Shown: positions 1 through 5,825, numbered from the stretch's first letter. The stretch: 13,253 nucleotides of DNA from UBA1562 sp041653955 (GCA_041653955.1 JBAZEH010000032.1:1-13253), one strand, 5' to 3'. Notes: generated from the sequence alone by a model not told the origin. Program-made: numbers and translations.

Positions 1-209
1 TCGCATTCGTAAGTTATGTGCTCATTTAACACCGCTTACAGTTCTTAATAAGGAAGGGTGTAAATTCGCACTTATAACTTACTCATGCTGTCGCATTCGT
101 AAGTTATGTGCTCATTTAACACCGCTTGTGGTTGTTAGTAAGGTAGGGTGTAAATTCGCACTTATAACTTACTCATGCTGTCGCATTCGTAAGTTATGTG
201 CTCATTTAA
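1..209. repeat. 90-bp tandem palindromic repeat, 2.3 copies
   Basis: Copies lie at 1-90, 91-180 and, partial, 181-209. Copies 1 and 2 differ at only six positions (unit positions 38, 39, 40, 44, 48 and 54). Each unit is an interrupted palindrome. GCAT 3-6 pairs with ATGC 85-88, GTAAGTTAT 9-17 with ATAACTTAC 74-82, GTGC 18-21 with GCAC 68-71, ATTTA 24-28 with TAAAT 61-65, CACC 30-33 with GGTG 57-60, and CTT 35-37 with AAG 50-52. TC dinucleotides face each other between blocks at 7-8/83-84 and 22-23/66-67. The third copy keeps only the left arm and stops just before the ribH ribosome binding site. No open reading frame occupies it. It may continue upstream of the window. It does not match any repeat family I can name. 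Identity and periodicity are read directly; the folding is by hand. Confidence 0.95.
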
Positions 210-210
210 A

Positions 211-218
211 GGGAGGGG
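211..218 (+). promoter_or_regulatory. Ribosome binding site of ribH
   Basis: GGGAGGGG lies three bases before the ATG at 222, a strong purine-rich Shine-Dalgarno sequence although the spacing is short. It begins two bases after the last base of the partial third repeat copy, so any hairpin formed by that copy would sit against the initiation site. Confidence 0.7.
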
Positions 219-221
219 AAG

Positions 222-689
222 ATGGTAAAGACGAAGGAAGGCAACCTGATTGCCAAGGGAAAGAAATTCGGTGTTATTGCTTCACGTTTCAATGATTTCA
301 TCACCAAGGAGCTGGTCAGCGGCTGCCTGGACACGCTCATAAGGCATGGCGCGCAGGATAACGATTTGTCTGTGGCATGGGTCCCGGGCGCCTTTGAGGT
401 CCCGCTTGTAGCGCAAAAACTGGCGAAGTCAAAGTCATATGATGCATTGGTATGCCTGGGCACGGTCATACGCGGTTCGACCCCGCATTTTGATTATATA
501 GCTTCTGAAGTAGCAAAAGGGGTTTCTAAAGTATCGCTGGATAGCGGCCTGCCTGTTATATTCGGTATCATCACCGCGGATACCATTGAACAGGCAATAG
601 AGCGCGCGGGCACCAAGGAAGGGAATAAGGGCAGGGATGCGGCTTTATCCGCGATTGAAATGGTAAATCTGTTAACACAGGTTAAATAA
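222..689 (+). CDS. ribH: 6,7-dimethyl-8-ribityllumazine synthase (riboflavin synthase beta chain)
   Basis: Condenses 5-amino-6-ribitylamino-uracil with 3,4-dihydroxy-2-butanone 4-phosphate to give 6,7-dimethyl-8-ribityllumazine, the penultimate step of riboflavin synthesis. The 155-residue product has the usual family length. Visible motifs are SRFN (21-24, substrate-stacking Phe23), WVPGAFEVP (53-61), GTVIRGSTPHFDY (80-92, with the general-base His89), and the TIEQAIERAG segment (121-130, with phosphate-contacting Arg128) followed by GNKG. The enzyme is cytosolic and family members assemble as pentamers or icosahedral capsids. The start is set by the strong GGGAGGGG site. It is the first gene of a run with nusB seven bases downstream, the frequent ribH-nusB pairing. 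Regulation is unknown; the palindromic repeats immediately upstream are the only candidate element. Confidence 0.97.
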   Translation: MVKTKEGNLIAKGKKFGVIASRFNDFITKELVSGCLDTLIRHGAQDNDLSVAWVPGAFEVPLVAQKLAKSKSYDALVCLGTVIRGSTPHFDYIASEVAKGVSKVSLDSGLPVIFGIITADTIEQAIERAGTKEGNKGRDAALSAIEMVNLLTQVK

Positions 690-695
690 CCGGCT

Positions 696-1112
696 ATGCG
701 TAAACGTACACTGGCAAGAGAACTGGCGCTGCAGGTCCTTTATCAGACTGATATCACGCATGATGATTGCGCTGATTCGCTGAATAATTTCTGGCAGGCG
801 CGCAAGGATGAAGAGATAGGCGAAGAGATAAAAGTTTTCACCTGTGAGCTGGTGAAAGGCGTGATAGAAAATAAGGATAAGATAGATGAGGATATCTCGC
901 ATCACGCGACCAACTGGCAGCTTAAACGCATGGCGGTAGTGGACAGGAATATTTTGCGGATAGGGTGTTTTGAGCTTATCTTCCGCGACGATATACCTTA
1001 TAAGGTATCTATTAATGAAGCGGTAGAATTAGCTAAAAGGTATTCCAGCCTTGAGGCGAGCAAGTTTGTGAACGGGATATTGGATAAGATAAAGTCAAAG
1101 AAGGATAAATGA
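696..1112 (+). CDS. nusB: Transcription antitermination factor NusB
   Basis: An RNA-binding protein that, with NusE (ribosomal protein S10), binds boxA in rRNA leaders and supports antitermination and rRNA maturation. The 138-residue product is all-helical in the family. The N-terminal segment has ARELALQVLYQTD (7-19). The C-terminal signature is NWQLKRMAVVDRNILRIG (73-90), followed by IPYKVSINEAVELAKRY (100-116) and KFVNGILDKI (123-132). All of this is typical of full-length NusB. It starts six bases after the ribH stop without a clear Shine-Dalgarno, suggesting coupling to ribH translation. Its stop overlaps the start of the next gene as ATGA (1109-1112). Adjacency to ribH is very common in bacteria. 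Confidence 0.95.
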   Translation: MRKRTLARELALQVLYQTDITHDDCADSLNNFWQARKDEEIGEEIKVFTCELVKGVIENKDKIDEDISHHATNWQLKRMAVVDRNILRIGCFELIFRDDIPYKVSINEAVELAKRYSSLEASKFVNGILDKIKSKKDK

Positions 1113-1930
1113 AATACGCCGACCTGCACCTGCATACCGCTTTTTCAGACGGCACATATACTCCCGAAGAGCTTGTTTCGGAAGGGTTAAAGACCGGGTT
1201 GTCGGCGGTAGCTGTTACCGACCATGATACTGTTTACGGTATAGAGCCGGCCCTTGAAGCAGGTAAGAAGAAAGATATGGAGGTCCTGCCCGGCATAGAA
1301 CTTACCGTAGAAGATGGCGGCAGGGAAGTGCACCTATTAGGGTATCTCCTGGATCATAAAAATAAAGAGCTGATAAACAAGCTGGAGGTCCTTAAAGAAT
1401 ACCGCGTCGCGCGTATTTACAAGATGGTGAAGAAGCTTGAAGGGTTGGGCCTTGAGCTTGACCCTAAAATAGTATTTGATATCGCTGGCAATGGTACGGT
1501 AGGCAGGCTTCATCTTGCCAGGGCAATGGTGAAGGAGGGGCTTATAGGGTTTACCGGCGAAGCTTTTTACAGGTATATCGGTGATAGGGGGCCTGCGTAT
1601 GTATGCGGTTTCAGATTGCCTCCGGTTGAAGCGATCCGTCTGATTAGGGGCGCAGGAGGCATACCGGTACTCGCGCATCCCTATACGCTCGGTAATGACG
1701 AATTGATCCCTAAATTTGTGGAATACGGGCTAATGGGGCTGGAAGTATATTATCCGGAGCATACACGTGCTATGACCAAGTCTTATCTGGAATTAGCCGA
1801 GAAATATCACCTGTTGGTTACCGGGGGTTCTGATTGCCATGGTAATGCCAAGCCCGAAGTCAGGATAGGCTCGGTCAGCATACCTTATGAATTAGTTACT
1901 CTATTAAAAGAAGCTAAAAACAGGGTTTAG
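1109..1930 (+). CDS. PHP-domain metal-dependent phosphoesterase (RNase AM/TrpH-like)
   Basis: A 273-residue PHP-domain hydrolase. Metal-ligand motifs are DLHLHTAFSDG (5-15), TDHDT (37-41), GIE (62-64), His75, AHP (189-191), GLEVYYPEHT (210-219) and GGSDCHG (239-245). This set and order match the family of E. coli RNase AM (YciV, 5'-3' trimming of RNA 5' ends) and of the 3',5'-nucleotide bisphosphate phosphatase of Chromobacterium. The insert between about residues 90 and 185 carries the helical cap and the GRLHLARAM motif typical of this group. Which substrate is used cannot be told from sequence; 5'-RNA trimming or pAp hydrolysis are the family precedents. It overlaps nusB by 4 bases and is followed five bases later by ribD, so it is embedded in the riboflavin/nusB unit. 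Confidence 0.88.
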   Translation: MKYADLHLHTAFSDGTYTPEELVSEGLKTGLSAVAVTDHDTVYGIEPALEAGKKKDMEVLPGIELTVEDGGREVHLLGYLLDHKNKELINKLEVLKEYRVARIYKMVKKLEGLGLELDPKIVFDIAGNGTVGRLHLARAMVKEGLIGFTGEAFYRYIGDRGPAYVCGFRLPPVEAIRLIRGAGGIPVLAHPYTLGNDELIPKFVEYGLMGLEVYYPEHTRAMTKSYLELAEKYHLLVTGGSDCHGNAKPEVRIGSVSIPYELVTLLKEAKNRV

Positions 1931-1935
1931 ATCAT

Positions 1936-3024
1936 ATGCCTAAAAACCACGAATATTTCATGAATCTGGCTCTTGGGCTTGCGCTTAAAGGAGCAGGAAA
2001 AACTTCTCCTAATCCTGTCGTGGGCGCCCTGGTAGTAAAGAACGGCCGTATAATAGGCCGGGGTTATCATGAAAAAGCCGGTTCTCCTCACGCTGAAGCC
2101 ATAGCCCTTGATGATGCCGGCATGAAAGCAAAAGGCTCCACATTATATGTGACCCTTGAGCCGTGCGCGCATTTCGGCAGGACCCCTCCGTGCGTAGACA
2201 AGATAATAAAGAGCGGGGTAAAGGAAGTCATTATAGGGATGGTGGACCCGAATCCGAAAAATAACGGCAAGGGTATAAAAATACTCAAGACCCAGAATAT
2301 CAGGGTAAGCGCGGGATTTATTGAAGATAAGTTAAGAAAAGCCAACGAGGTGTTCATAAAGTATATCACCCGTAAAATTCCCTTTATTACGGTTAAAGTG
2401 GGCCAGTCTCTTGACGGTAAGATTGCCACGCGCACCGGAGAATCAAAATGGATAACATCTGATAGATCGCGCACGTACGCCCACCGGCTGCGCGCCCGCT
2501 ATGACGCGGTAATGGTAGGAGTGAATACGATACTCAGGGATAACCCGAAACTTGACGCCCCGCTTTCCGGAAAATATCCGGCGAGGATAGTGGTAGACAG
2601 CCAGTTAAGCACGCCCCAGGGCGCGAATATATTTTCCCGCAAGGGGCCCGTTATAATAGTTACGCTCCCCGTGAGATCAGGCCAGGAGACCGAAAACAGG
2701 AAGATATTATCCGCGAAAGCTACGATACTTGAGGTTAAAGAGGAGTCGGGGCAGATAAACCTTAGAGATATGATGAAGAAGCTGGCCCGCCTTGGAATAA
2801 CCAGTATCCTGGTAGAAGGCGGCGGGACATTGATCGGAGGGTTATTTGATGAAGGGCTTGTGGATAAGGTATCGTTTTTCTTGAGCCCCAAGATAATCGG
2901 AGGCAAAGAGGCGGTGAGTTCGGTGATGGGCAGGGGTATCGCGCGGGTAGATAAAGCGTTTAAACTCAAGGGAACCGGGATAAAAAAGATAGGCGAGGAT
3001 CTTCTGATAGAAGGATATGTTTAG
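1936..3024 (+). CDS. ribD: Bifunctional diaminohydroxyphosphoribosylaminopyrimidine deaminase / 5-amino-6-(5-phosphoribosylamino)uracil reductase
   Basis: Catalyses the second and third steps of riboflavin synthesis: deamination of the pyrimidine from GTP cyclohydrolase II, then NADPH-dependent reduction of the ribosyl chain. At 362 residues it has the full two-domain length. The N-terminal deaminase domain shows SPNPVVGA (24-31), the zinc and proton-shuttle motif HAE (52-54), and LEPCAHFGRTPPC (74-86) with zinc ligands Cys77 and Cys86. The C-terminal reductase domain begins near residue 150, with VKVGQSLDGKIAT (153-165), a conserved TSDRSR and a late LVEGGGTL. It starts five bases after the PHP gene stop, and its last 8 bases overlap the start of ribE, indicating tight coupling. 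Confidence 0.97.
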   Translation: MPKNHEYFMNLALGLALKGAGKTSPNPVVGALVVKNGRIIGRGYHEKAGSPHAEAIALDDAGMKAKGSTLYVTLEPCAHFGRTPPCVDKIIKSGVKEVIIGMVDPNPKNNGKGIKILKTQNIRVSAGFIEDKLRKANEVFIKYITRKIPFITVKVGQSLDGKIATRTGESKWITSDRSRTYAHRLRARYDAVMVGVNTILRDNPKLDAPLSGKYPARIVVDSQLSTPQGANIFSRKGPVIIVTLPVRSGQETENRKILSAKATILEVKEESGQINLRDMMKKLARLGITSILVEGGGTLIGGLFDEGLVDKVSFFLSPKIIGGKEAVSSVMGRGIARVDKAFKLKGTGIKKIGEDLLIEGYV

Positions 3025-3598
3025 CGGGATAGTAGAGGAATTAGGGGAAATATTAAAGATATCCAGGCGCGGGAACCTTACTTTGTTCAAGATACGCGCG
3101 CTTGCCGCGGCCCAGGATACAAATGAAGGCGATAGTATCTCCGTAAACGGGGCCTGCCTTACTGTAGTTGAAAAAGAAAAAGATGCTTTATTTTTTGAGG
3201 CTATGCCCGAGACAGTCAAGATGACTAACCTCGGAAGTTTAAGGATAGGGGATAAGGTTAACCTGGAGCGTGCCTTAAAGATAGGAGAAAGGGTCTCGGG
3301 GCATTTTGTCACAGGCCATATAGATACAACCGGAGTGATACGCCAGAAAAGATACCTGGAAGGCAACCTTTGTTTTGAGATAGCTATCCCGCCTAAATTC
3401 ACCGCTTATATTCTGCCTAAAGGGTCTATAGCAGTGGATGGTATCAGCCTGACGGTTATGGATAAAAGATCGGCCACTTTCTTCGTATATATAATCCCGC
3501 ATACGCTGAAGAATACTACGCTTGGTTTCAAGGGTCCTTCGGATAAGGTCAATATCGAATTTGATATCCTCGCCAAGAGGCCGGTGGTTAGTTGCTGA
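3017..3598 (+). CDS. ribE: Riboflavin synthase alpha chain, short C-terminus
   Basis: Performs the dismutation of two 6,7-dimethyl-8-ribityllumazine molecules into riboflavin, the last pathway step. Two lumazine-binding repeats are visible. The first has MFSGIVEE (1-8), GDSISVNGACLTV (38-50), ETVKMTNLG (65-73), VNLERAL and GHFVTGHID (95-103). The second has KGSIAVDGISLTV (135-147), IIPHTLKNTTLG (159-170) and VNIEFDILAK (178-187). Family members are usually about 200-215 residues and continue with a K-Y-x-x-R-L-type C-terminal helix used in trimerisation. Here the protein ends as KRPVVSC at 193, and neither of the other two forward frames restores the helix. The start is the MF(T/S)GI motif universal to the family, and it overlaps ribD by 8 bases. 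Confidence 0.95.
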   Translation: MFSGIVEELGEILKISRRGNLTLFKIRALAAAQDTNEGDSISVNGACLTVVEKEKDALFFEAMPETVKMTNLGSLRIGDKVNLERALKIGERVSGHFVTGHIDTTGVIRQKRYLEGNLCFEIAIPPKFTAYILPKGSIAVDGISLTVMDKRSATFFVYIIPHTLKNTTLGFKGPSDKVNIEFDILAKRPVVSC

Positions 3599-3611
3599 TA
3601 TCCGGCCCGCC

Positions 3612-3624
3612 TAACATTATGTTA
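3612..3624. promoter_or_regulatory. Operator-like 13-bp palindrome upstream of the tRNA promoter
   Basis: TAACAT-T-ATGTTA is a perfect dyad lying 11 bases before the -35 box, between the ribE stop and the promoter. The central single base makes a 6-bp RNA hairpin impossible, so it would act, if at all, as a DNA binding site. A chance AT-rich palindrome is equally possible. Confidence 0.3.
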
Positions 3625-3635
3625 ACTTGAAATTG

Positions 3636-3664
3636 TTGATAATTCCGTTGATTTTTGTTATACT
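3636..3664 (+). promoter_or_regulatory. Sigma-70-type promoter for tRNA-Pro and downstream genes
   Basis: The -35 box TTGATA (3636-3641) and the -10 box TATACT (3659-3664) each match consensus at five of six positions and are separated by exactly 17 bases. Transcription would start near 3671. This is the best promoter in the window and lies between the rib genes and the tRNA. It would produce a leader of about 135 bases before the mature tRNA. Confidence 0.8.
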
Positions 3665-3683
3665 AGGGTAAGTTAGATTGATA

Positions 3684-3733
3684 CTGCTACAGCAGTAAAT
3701 AGCAGACAGTACTGCTTTTCCGACAGTAAATGA
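3684..3733 (+). repeat. Structured leader repeat, copy A
   Basis: First of two direct copies of a 50-base element spaced 65 bases apart in the tRNA leader. It matches copy B (3749-3798) at 38 of 50 positions without gaps. TACTG (3682-3686) can pair with CAGTA (3707-3711), enclosing an AGCAGTAAA core. A TTTTCCGA segment and GTAAATGA follow. Competing local hairpins are also possible (TACTGC 3682-3687 with GCAGTA 3692-3697; AGCAG 3701-3705 with CTGCT 3712-3716). Confidence 0.75.
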
Positions 3734-3748
3734 TCGCGGGGACTAACT

Positions 3749-3798
3749 CCGCTATAGCAGTAAAGAGAAGGCGGAGCCGTTTTTCCGAGGGTAAATGA
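3749..3798 (+). repeat. Structured leader repeat, copy B
   Basis: Second copy of the 50-base leader element. CTCCGC (3747-3752) pairs with GCGGAG (3771-3776), the positions equivalent to the TACTG/CAGTA stem of copy A. Three base pairs change on both sides between copies (T-A to C-G, A-T to T-A, T-A to C-G), so pairing is kept while sequence is not. CCGTTTTT follows the stem, giving a terminator-like look, but only a short U run is present. Function unknown. Confidence 0.75.
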
Positions 3799-3806
3799 CA
3801 GAAAAA

Positions 3807-3881
3807 CGGGGCGTGGCTCAGTTTGGCTAGAGCGCAGCGTTCGGGACGCTGAGGTCGGTGGTTCAAGTCCACTCGCCCCGA
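3807..3881 (+). tRNA. tRNA-Pro (anticodon CGG)
   Basis: A full cloverleaf can be drawn. The acceptor stem is CGGGGCG (3807-3813) with CGCCCCG (3874-3880) and discriminator A3881. The D stem is GCTC/GAGC (3816-3819/3830-3833). The anticodon stem is CAGCG/CGCTG (3835-3839/3847-3851) around loop TTCGGGA, placing anticodon CGG at 3842-3844 with the G37 typical of proline tRNAs. The T arm is 3857-3873 with loop TTCAAGT and one G-T closing pair. It reads CCG codons. No CCA is encoded (ATTT follows), so the 3' end must be added by a nucleotidyltransferase such as that at 10569-11852. No terminator separates it from the gene starting at 3905. Confidence 0.97.
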
Positions 3882-3904
3882 TTTAACCCAGAATTTCTTC
3901 AATT

Positions 3905-5581
3905 ATGGGGAGCATTTTAATAGATTCCCGGAAGAAGATATTACCCGCCGTTATATTTCTCTTTGTTTCCATATTCGCGTTCTTGTCGGCTCTTAAAGCG
4001 GGCGAGAGGGGTTTTTTCGCGTTTGACCAGTCTATAGTGTTTGATGGTGGATACAGGATACTCTCTGGCCAGGTACCGTATAAGGATTTTGTAATACCGC
4101 TGGGCCCGGCAGCATTCTGGATACAGGCGGCATTTTTCAGGCTATTCGGGGTCAGTTACTCATCCTACATATTCACATCCGCTGTCATCAATACCCTTGC
4201 CGCTATATGCGGCATGCTCATAATCAGGATGCTTTTTCCGTACCACAGGCTTTTATCGTACGCCTGCGGGTTCATTACCGCGGCATGGTTTTTGCCTCCG
4301 TTTGGGACATTATGGGTAGACCAGGTATCTTTTTTTCTTTCTTTCCTGGCCATAGCGGCCCTTTTATTCTCCTGTTTCTATCGCGCGGGATCCCGTGCTA
4401 TAAGTAGTTTCTCTTTGGCGATATCGGGTTTTCTGGCGTTATTCTCAATCTTAGCCAAGCAGAACGCCGGGCTTTATATCCTGCCGCTCTATTTTATTCT
4501 GCTTCTGGCGGCACGCCTCCCAGGGTTAAAAACCGTTCTTTATAACTGGTTTATATTTTCCTGCGGTTTCATATCCGGCCTATTGCTATTTATTGTCTGG
4601 CTGTGGGTAAGATCGGATGTAAATATATTCCTGCAATATGCCGTATATATACCTTCATTACTGGGGGTAGACCGCATCCTTCAGGCCAAAGAGGAGTTAT
4701 TTGGGATATTTTCCGGAGTCGGCTCTAAATACGCGCAACTTTATTATTTGCCCGCTTCAATAATATTTATATTAGCATCTTCTTTTATAATATCTGTTTT
4801 TACGTTTATTGCCTCTATCAGGGGGAAGGGGGAGAGAGGGCTTCAGGATAAAAAAGGCCTGCTTGCTTCCATACTTTGTTTATACGTTATTATATTCCAG
4901 TACGTGTTCATACACACTACAATGAATGAGGCGGAAAATAGCATACCTTTTATCGGTATCATCTTGGCTATAGCCATCGCCTTATTGACGCGCCTGTATG
5001 AACCGCTGCGGCTAAAGGTTAAATTTGCGTATCCAGGGATAATGCCGGTTACAGTTATATCCCTGCTGACAGTTTATCTATCTATAGCCGGCATAAATGT
5101 ATCATTGAGCCGCAAGGTGCATGGGTTCTCTGGAGCCGGATTCGGGGAGAGCTTTACTTTGGATAGATTGAGAGGATTGAGATGGGCGCTTCCTACAATG
5201 GCAGGTGAGGCCGCTGTTAAGGAGAGCGATATCACAGACCTTTTTAATTACCTGAAGGCGAAGAACAGCAATTTCTTTATTTTTCCCAATTTTACATTTT
5301 TCTATGGGCTTCTGGACGCGCCTTCCCCGCAGCCGCTCCTGTGGTTCCATAAGGGGTTAACTTATCATGTGATCTATGACGCTGCCCTGGATAAATGGAT
5401 AGTGGATAGCCTGGGGAAAAATGAGGTTAGGGCGATAATAATAGAAGATAAGCCGGACTACAACCACTATATGTTGAATGATTTCCCTGCCTTGAAGGCT
5501 TATATAACGGATAATTTCGTAAAGACAAAAGAGCTGGGGATATTCAATATCTATGAAAAAACAGATCCACGTTTATTATAG
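3905..5581 (+). CDS. Polytopic membrane protein, GT-C glycosyltransferase-like
   Basis: A 558-residue integral membrane protein with about 11 hydrophobic segments (roughly 12-30, 88-109, 114-132, 140-158, 168-185, 188-204, 212-234, 282-303, 318-337, 347-363, 377-397) and a soluble C-terminal tail of about 160 residues. The first external loop holds FDQSIVFDGGYRILSGQ (40-56), then VPYKDFVIPLGP (57-68). This resembles the acidic catalytic loop and the G-Q-x-P-Y-x-D motif of GT-C enzymes that use polyprenyl-phosphate sugars. The soluble tail (NYLKAKNSNFFIFP region, about 448-515) also looks like the periplasmic part of such proteins. Donor and acceptor are unknown. The ATG lies 23 bases after the tRNA, with an in-frame stop at 3884 upstream and no visible ribosome binding site, so expression probably follows the tRNA transcript. 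Its 3' end overlaps acyP by 29 bases. Confidence 0.75.
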   Translation: MGSILIDSRKKILPAVIFLFVSIFAFLSALKAGERGFFAFDQSIVFDGGYRILSGQVPYKDFVIPLGPAAFWIQAAFFRLFGVSYSSYIFTSAVINTLAAICGMLIIRMLFPYHRLLSYACGFITAAWFLPPFGTLWVDQVSFFLSFLAIAALLFSCFYRAGSRAISSFSLAISGFLALFSILAKQNAGLYILPLYFILLLAARLPGLKTVLYNWFIFSCGFISGLLLFIVWLWVRSDVNIFLQYAVYIPSLLGVDRILQAKEELFGIFSGVGSKYAQLYYLPASIIFILASSFIISVFTFIASIRGKGERGLQDKKGLLASILCLYVIIFQYVFIHTTMNEAENSIPFIGIILAIAIALLTRLYEPLRLKVKFAYPGIMPVTVISLLTVYLSIAGINVSLSRKVHGFSGAGFGESFTLDRLRGLRWALPTMAGEAAVKESDITDLFNYLKAKNSNFFIFPNFTFFYGLLDAPSPQPLLWFHKGLTYHVIYDAALDKWIVDSLGKNEVRAIIIEDKPDYNHYMLNDFPALKAYITDNFVKTKELGIFNIYEKTDPRLL

Positions 5582-5825
5582 CGGCAGGGTCCAGGGAGTG
5601 GGTTTTCGTTTTACCGCGGAAGAAGCTGCCCGCGAGAAAAGAATTACCGGCTGGGTAAGGAATCTAAGGGACGGCAGGGTTGAGATAAGGGCTGAAGCCG
5701 AAGAAGAAGAGTTGAGGGGTTTTCTAGAGAAGATAAATGATTCTTTTTCCGGATATATCCGTGATGCGGATATAGAGTGGCTCGCGGCTACTGGTGAATT
5801 CAGGGATTTCGGGGTTGAATTCTAA
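5553..5825 (+). CDS. acyP: Acylphosphatase
   Basis: A small cytosolic enzyme (90 residues, the family norm) that hydrolyses the carboxyl-phosphate bond of acyl phosphates. The active-site loop GRVQGVGFR (11-19) contains phosphate-binding Arg19. The second signature GWVRNLRDGRVEI (33-45) contains catalytic Asn37. Both key residues are present. The start lies inside the preceding membrane-protein gene (29-base overlap), with a GGGGAT stretch about a dozen bases upstream. No later methionine would keep the first strand and loop intact, so this start is well supported. The next gene's ATG follows its TAA directly. Confidence 0.95.
   Translation: MKKQIHVYYSGRVQGVGFRFTAEEAAREKRITGWVRNLRDGRVEIRAEAEEEELRGFLEKINDSFSGYIRDADIEWLAATGEFRDFGVEF

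Noticed and set aside
55..157. Resemblance to an FMN riboswitch: AGGGTGTAAATTC at 55-67 and 145-157 upstream of ribH
   Set aside because: It recalls the AGGGTGAAATTC segment of the RFN element, but the other conserved segments (ACCGGCGGT, AGCCCGCGA type) are absent and the motif is fully explained as the right arm of the palindrome. A search with the Rfam FMN model would settle it.
1..209. CRISPR array or integron attC array
   Set aside because: The conserved part is about 73 bases and the variable centre only 17 bases with mostly shared sequence, unlike CRISPR spacers. The arms lack clear attC core sites (RYYYAAC/GTTRRRY), and no cassettes, cas genes or integrase IntI are nearby; the tyrosine recombinase at 9676 is XerD-like.
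2842..3402. 186-residue minus-strand open frame across ribD and ribE
   Set aside because: It spans two confident overlapping genes, with no domain or start signal; a shadow frame.
3747..3784. Intrinsic terminator ahead of tRNA-Pro (CTCCGC/GCGGAG stem followed by CCGTTTTT)
   Set aside because: The loop is 18 bases, the stem only 6 pairs, the U run is short and offset by three bases, and termination here would silence the tRNA. Better described as part of the duplicated structured element, although conditional attenuation cannot be excluded.
3687..3902. 71-residue minus-strand reading frame over the tRNA (GRVDLNHRPQRPERCALAK)
   Set aside because: This is the familiar false protein produced by reading the antisense strand of a tRNA gene; it has no start signal and overlaps the tRNA and its leader.
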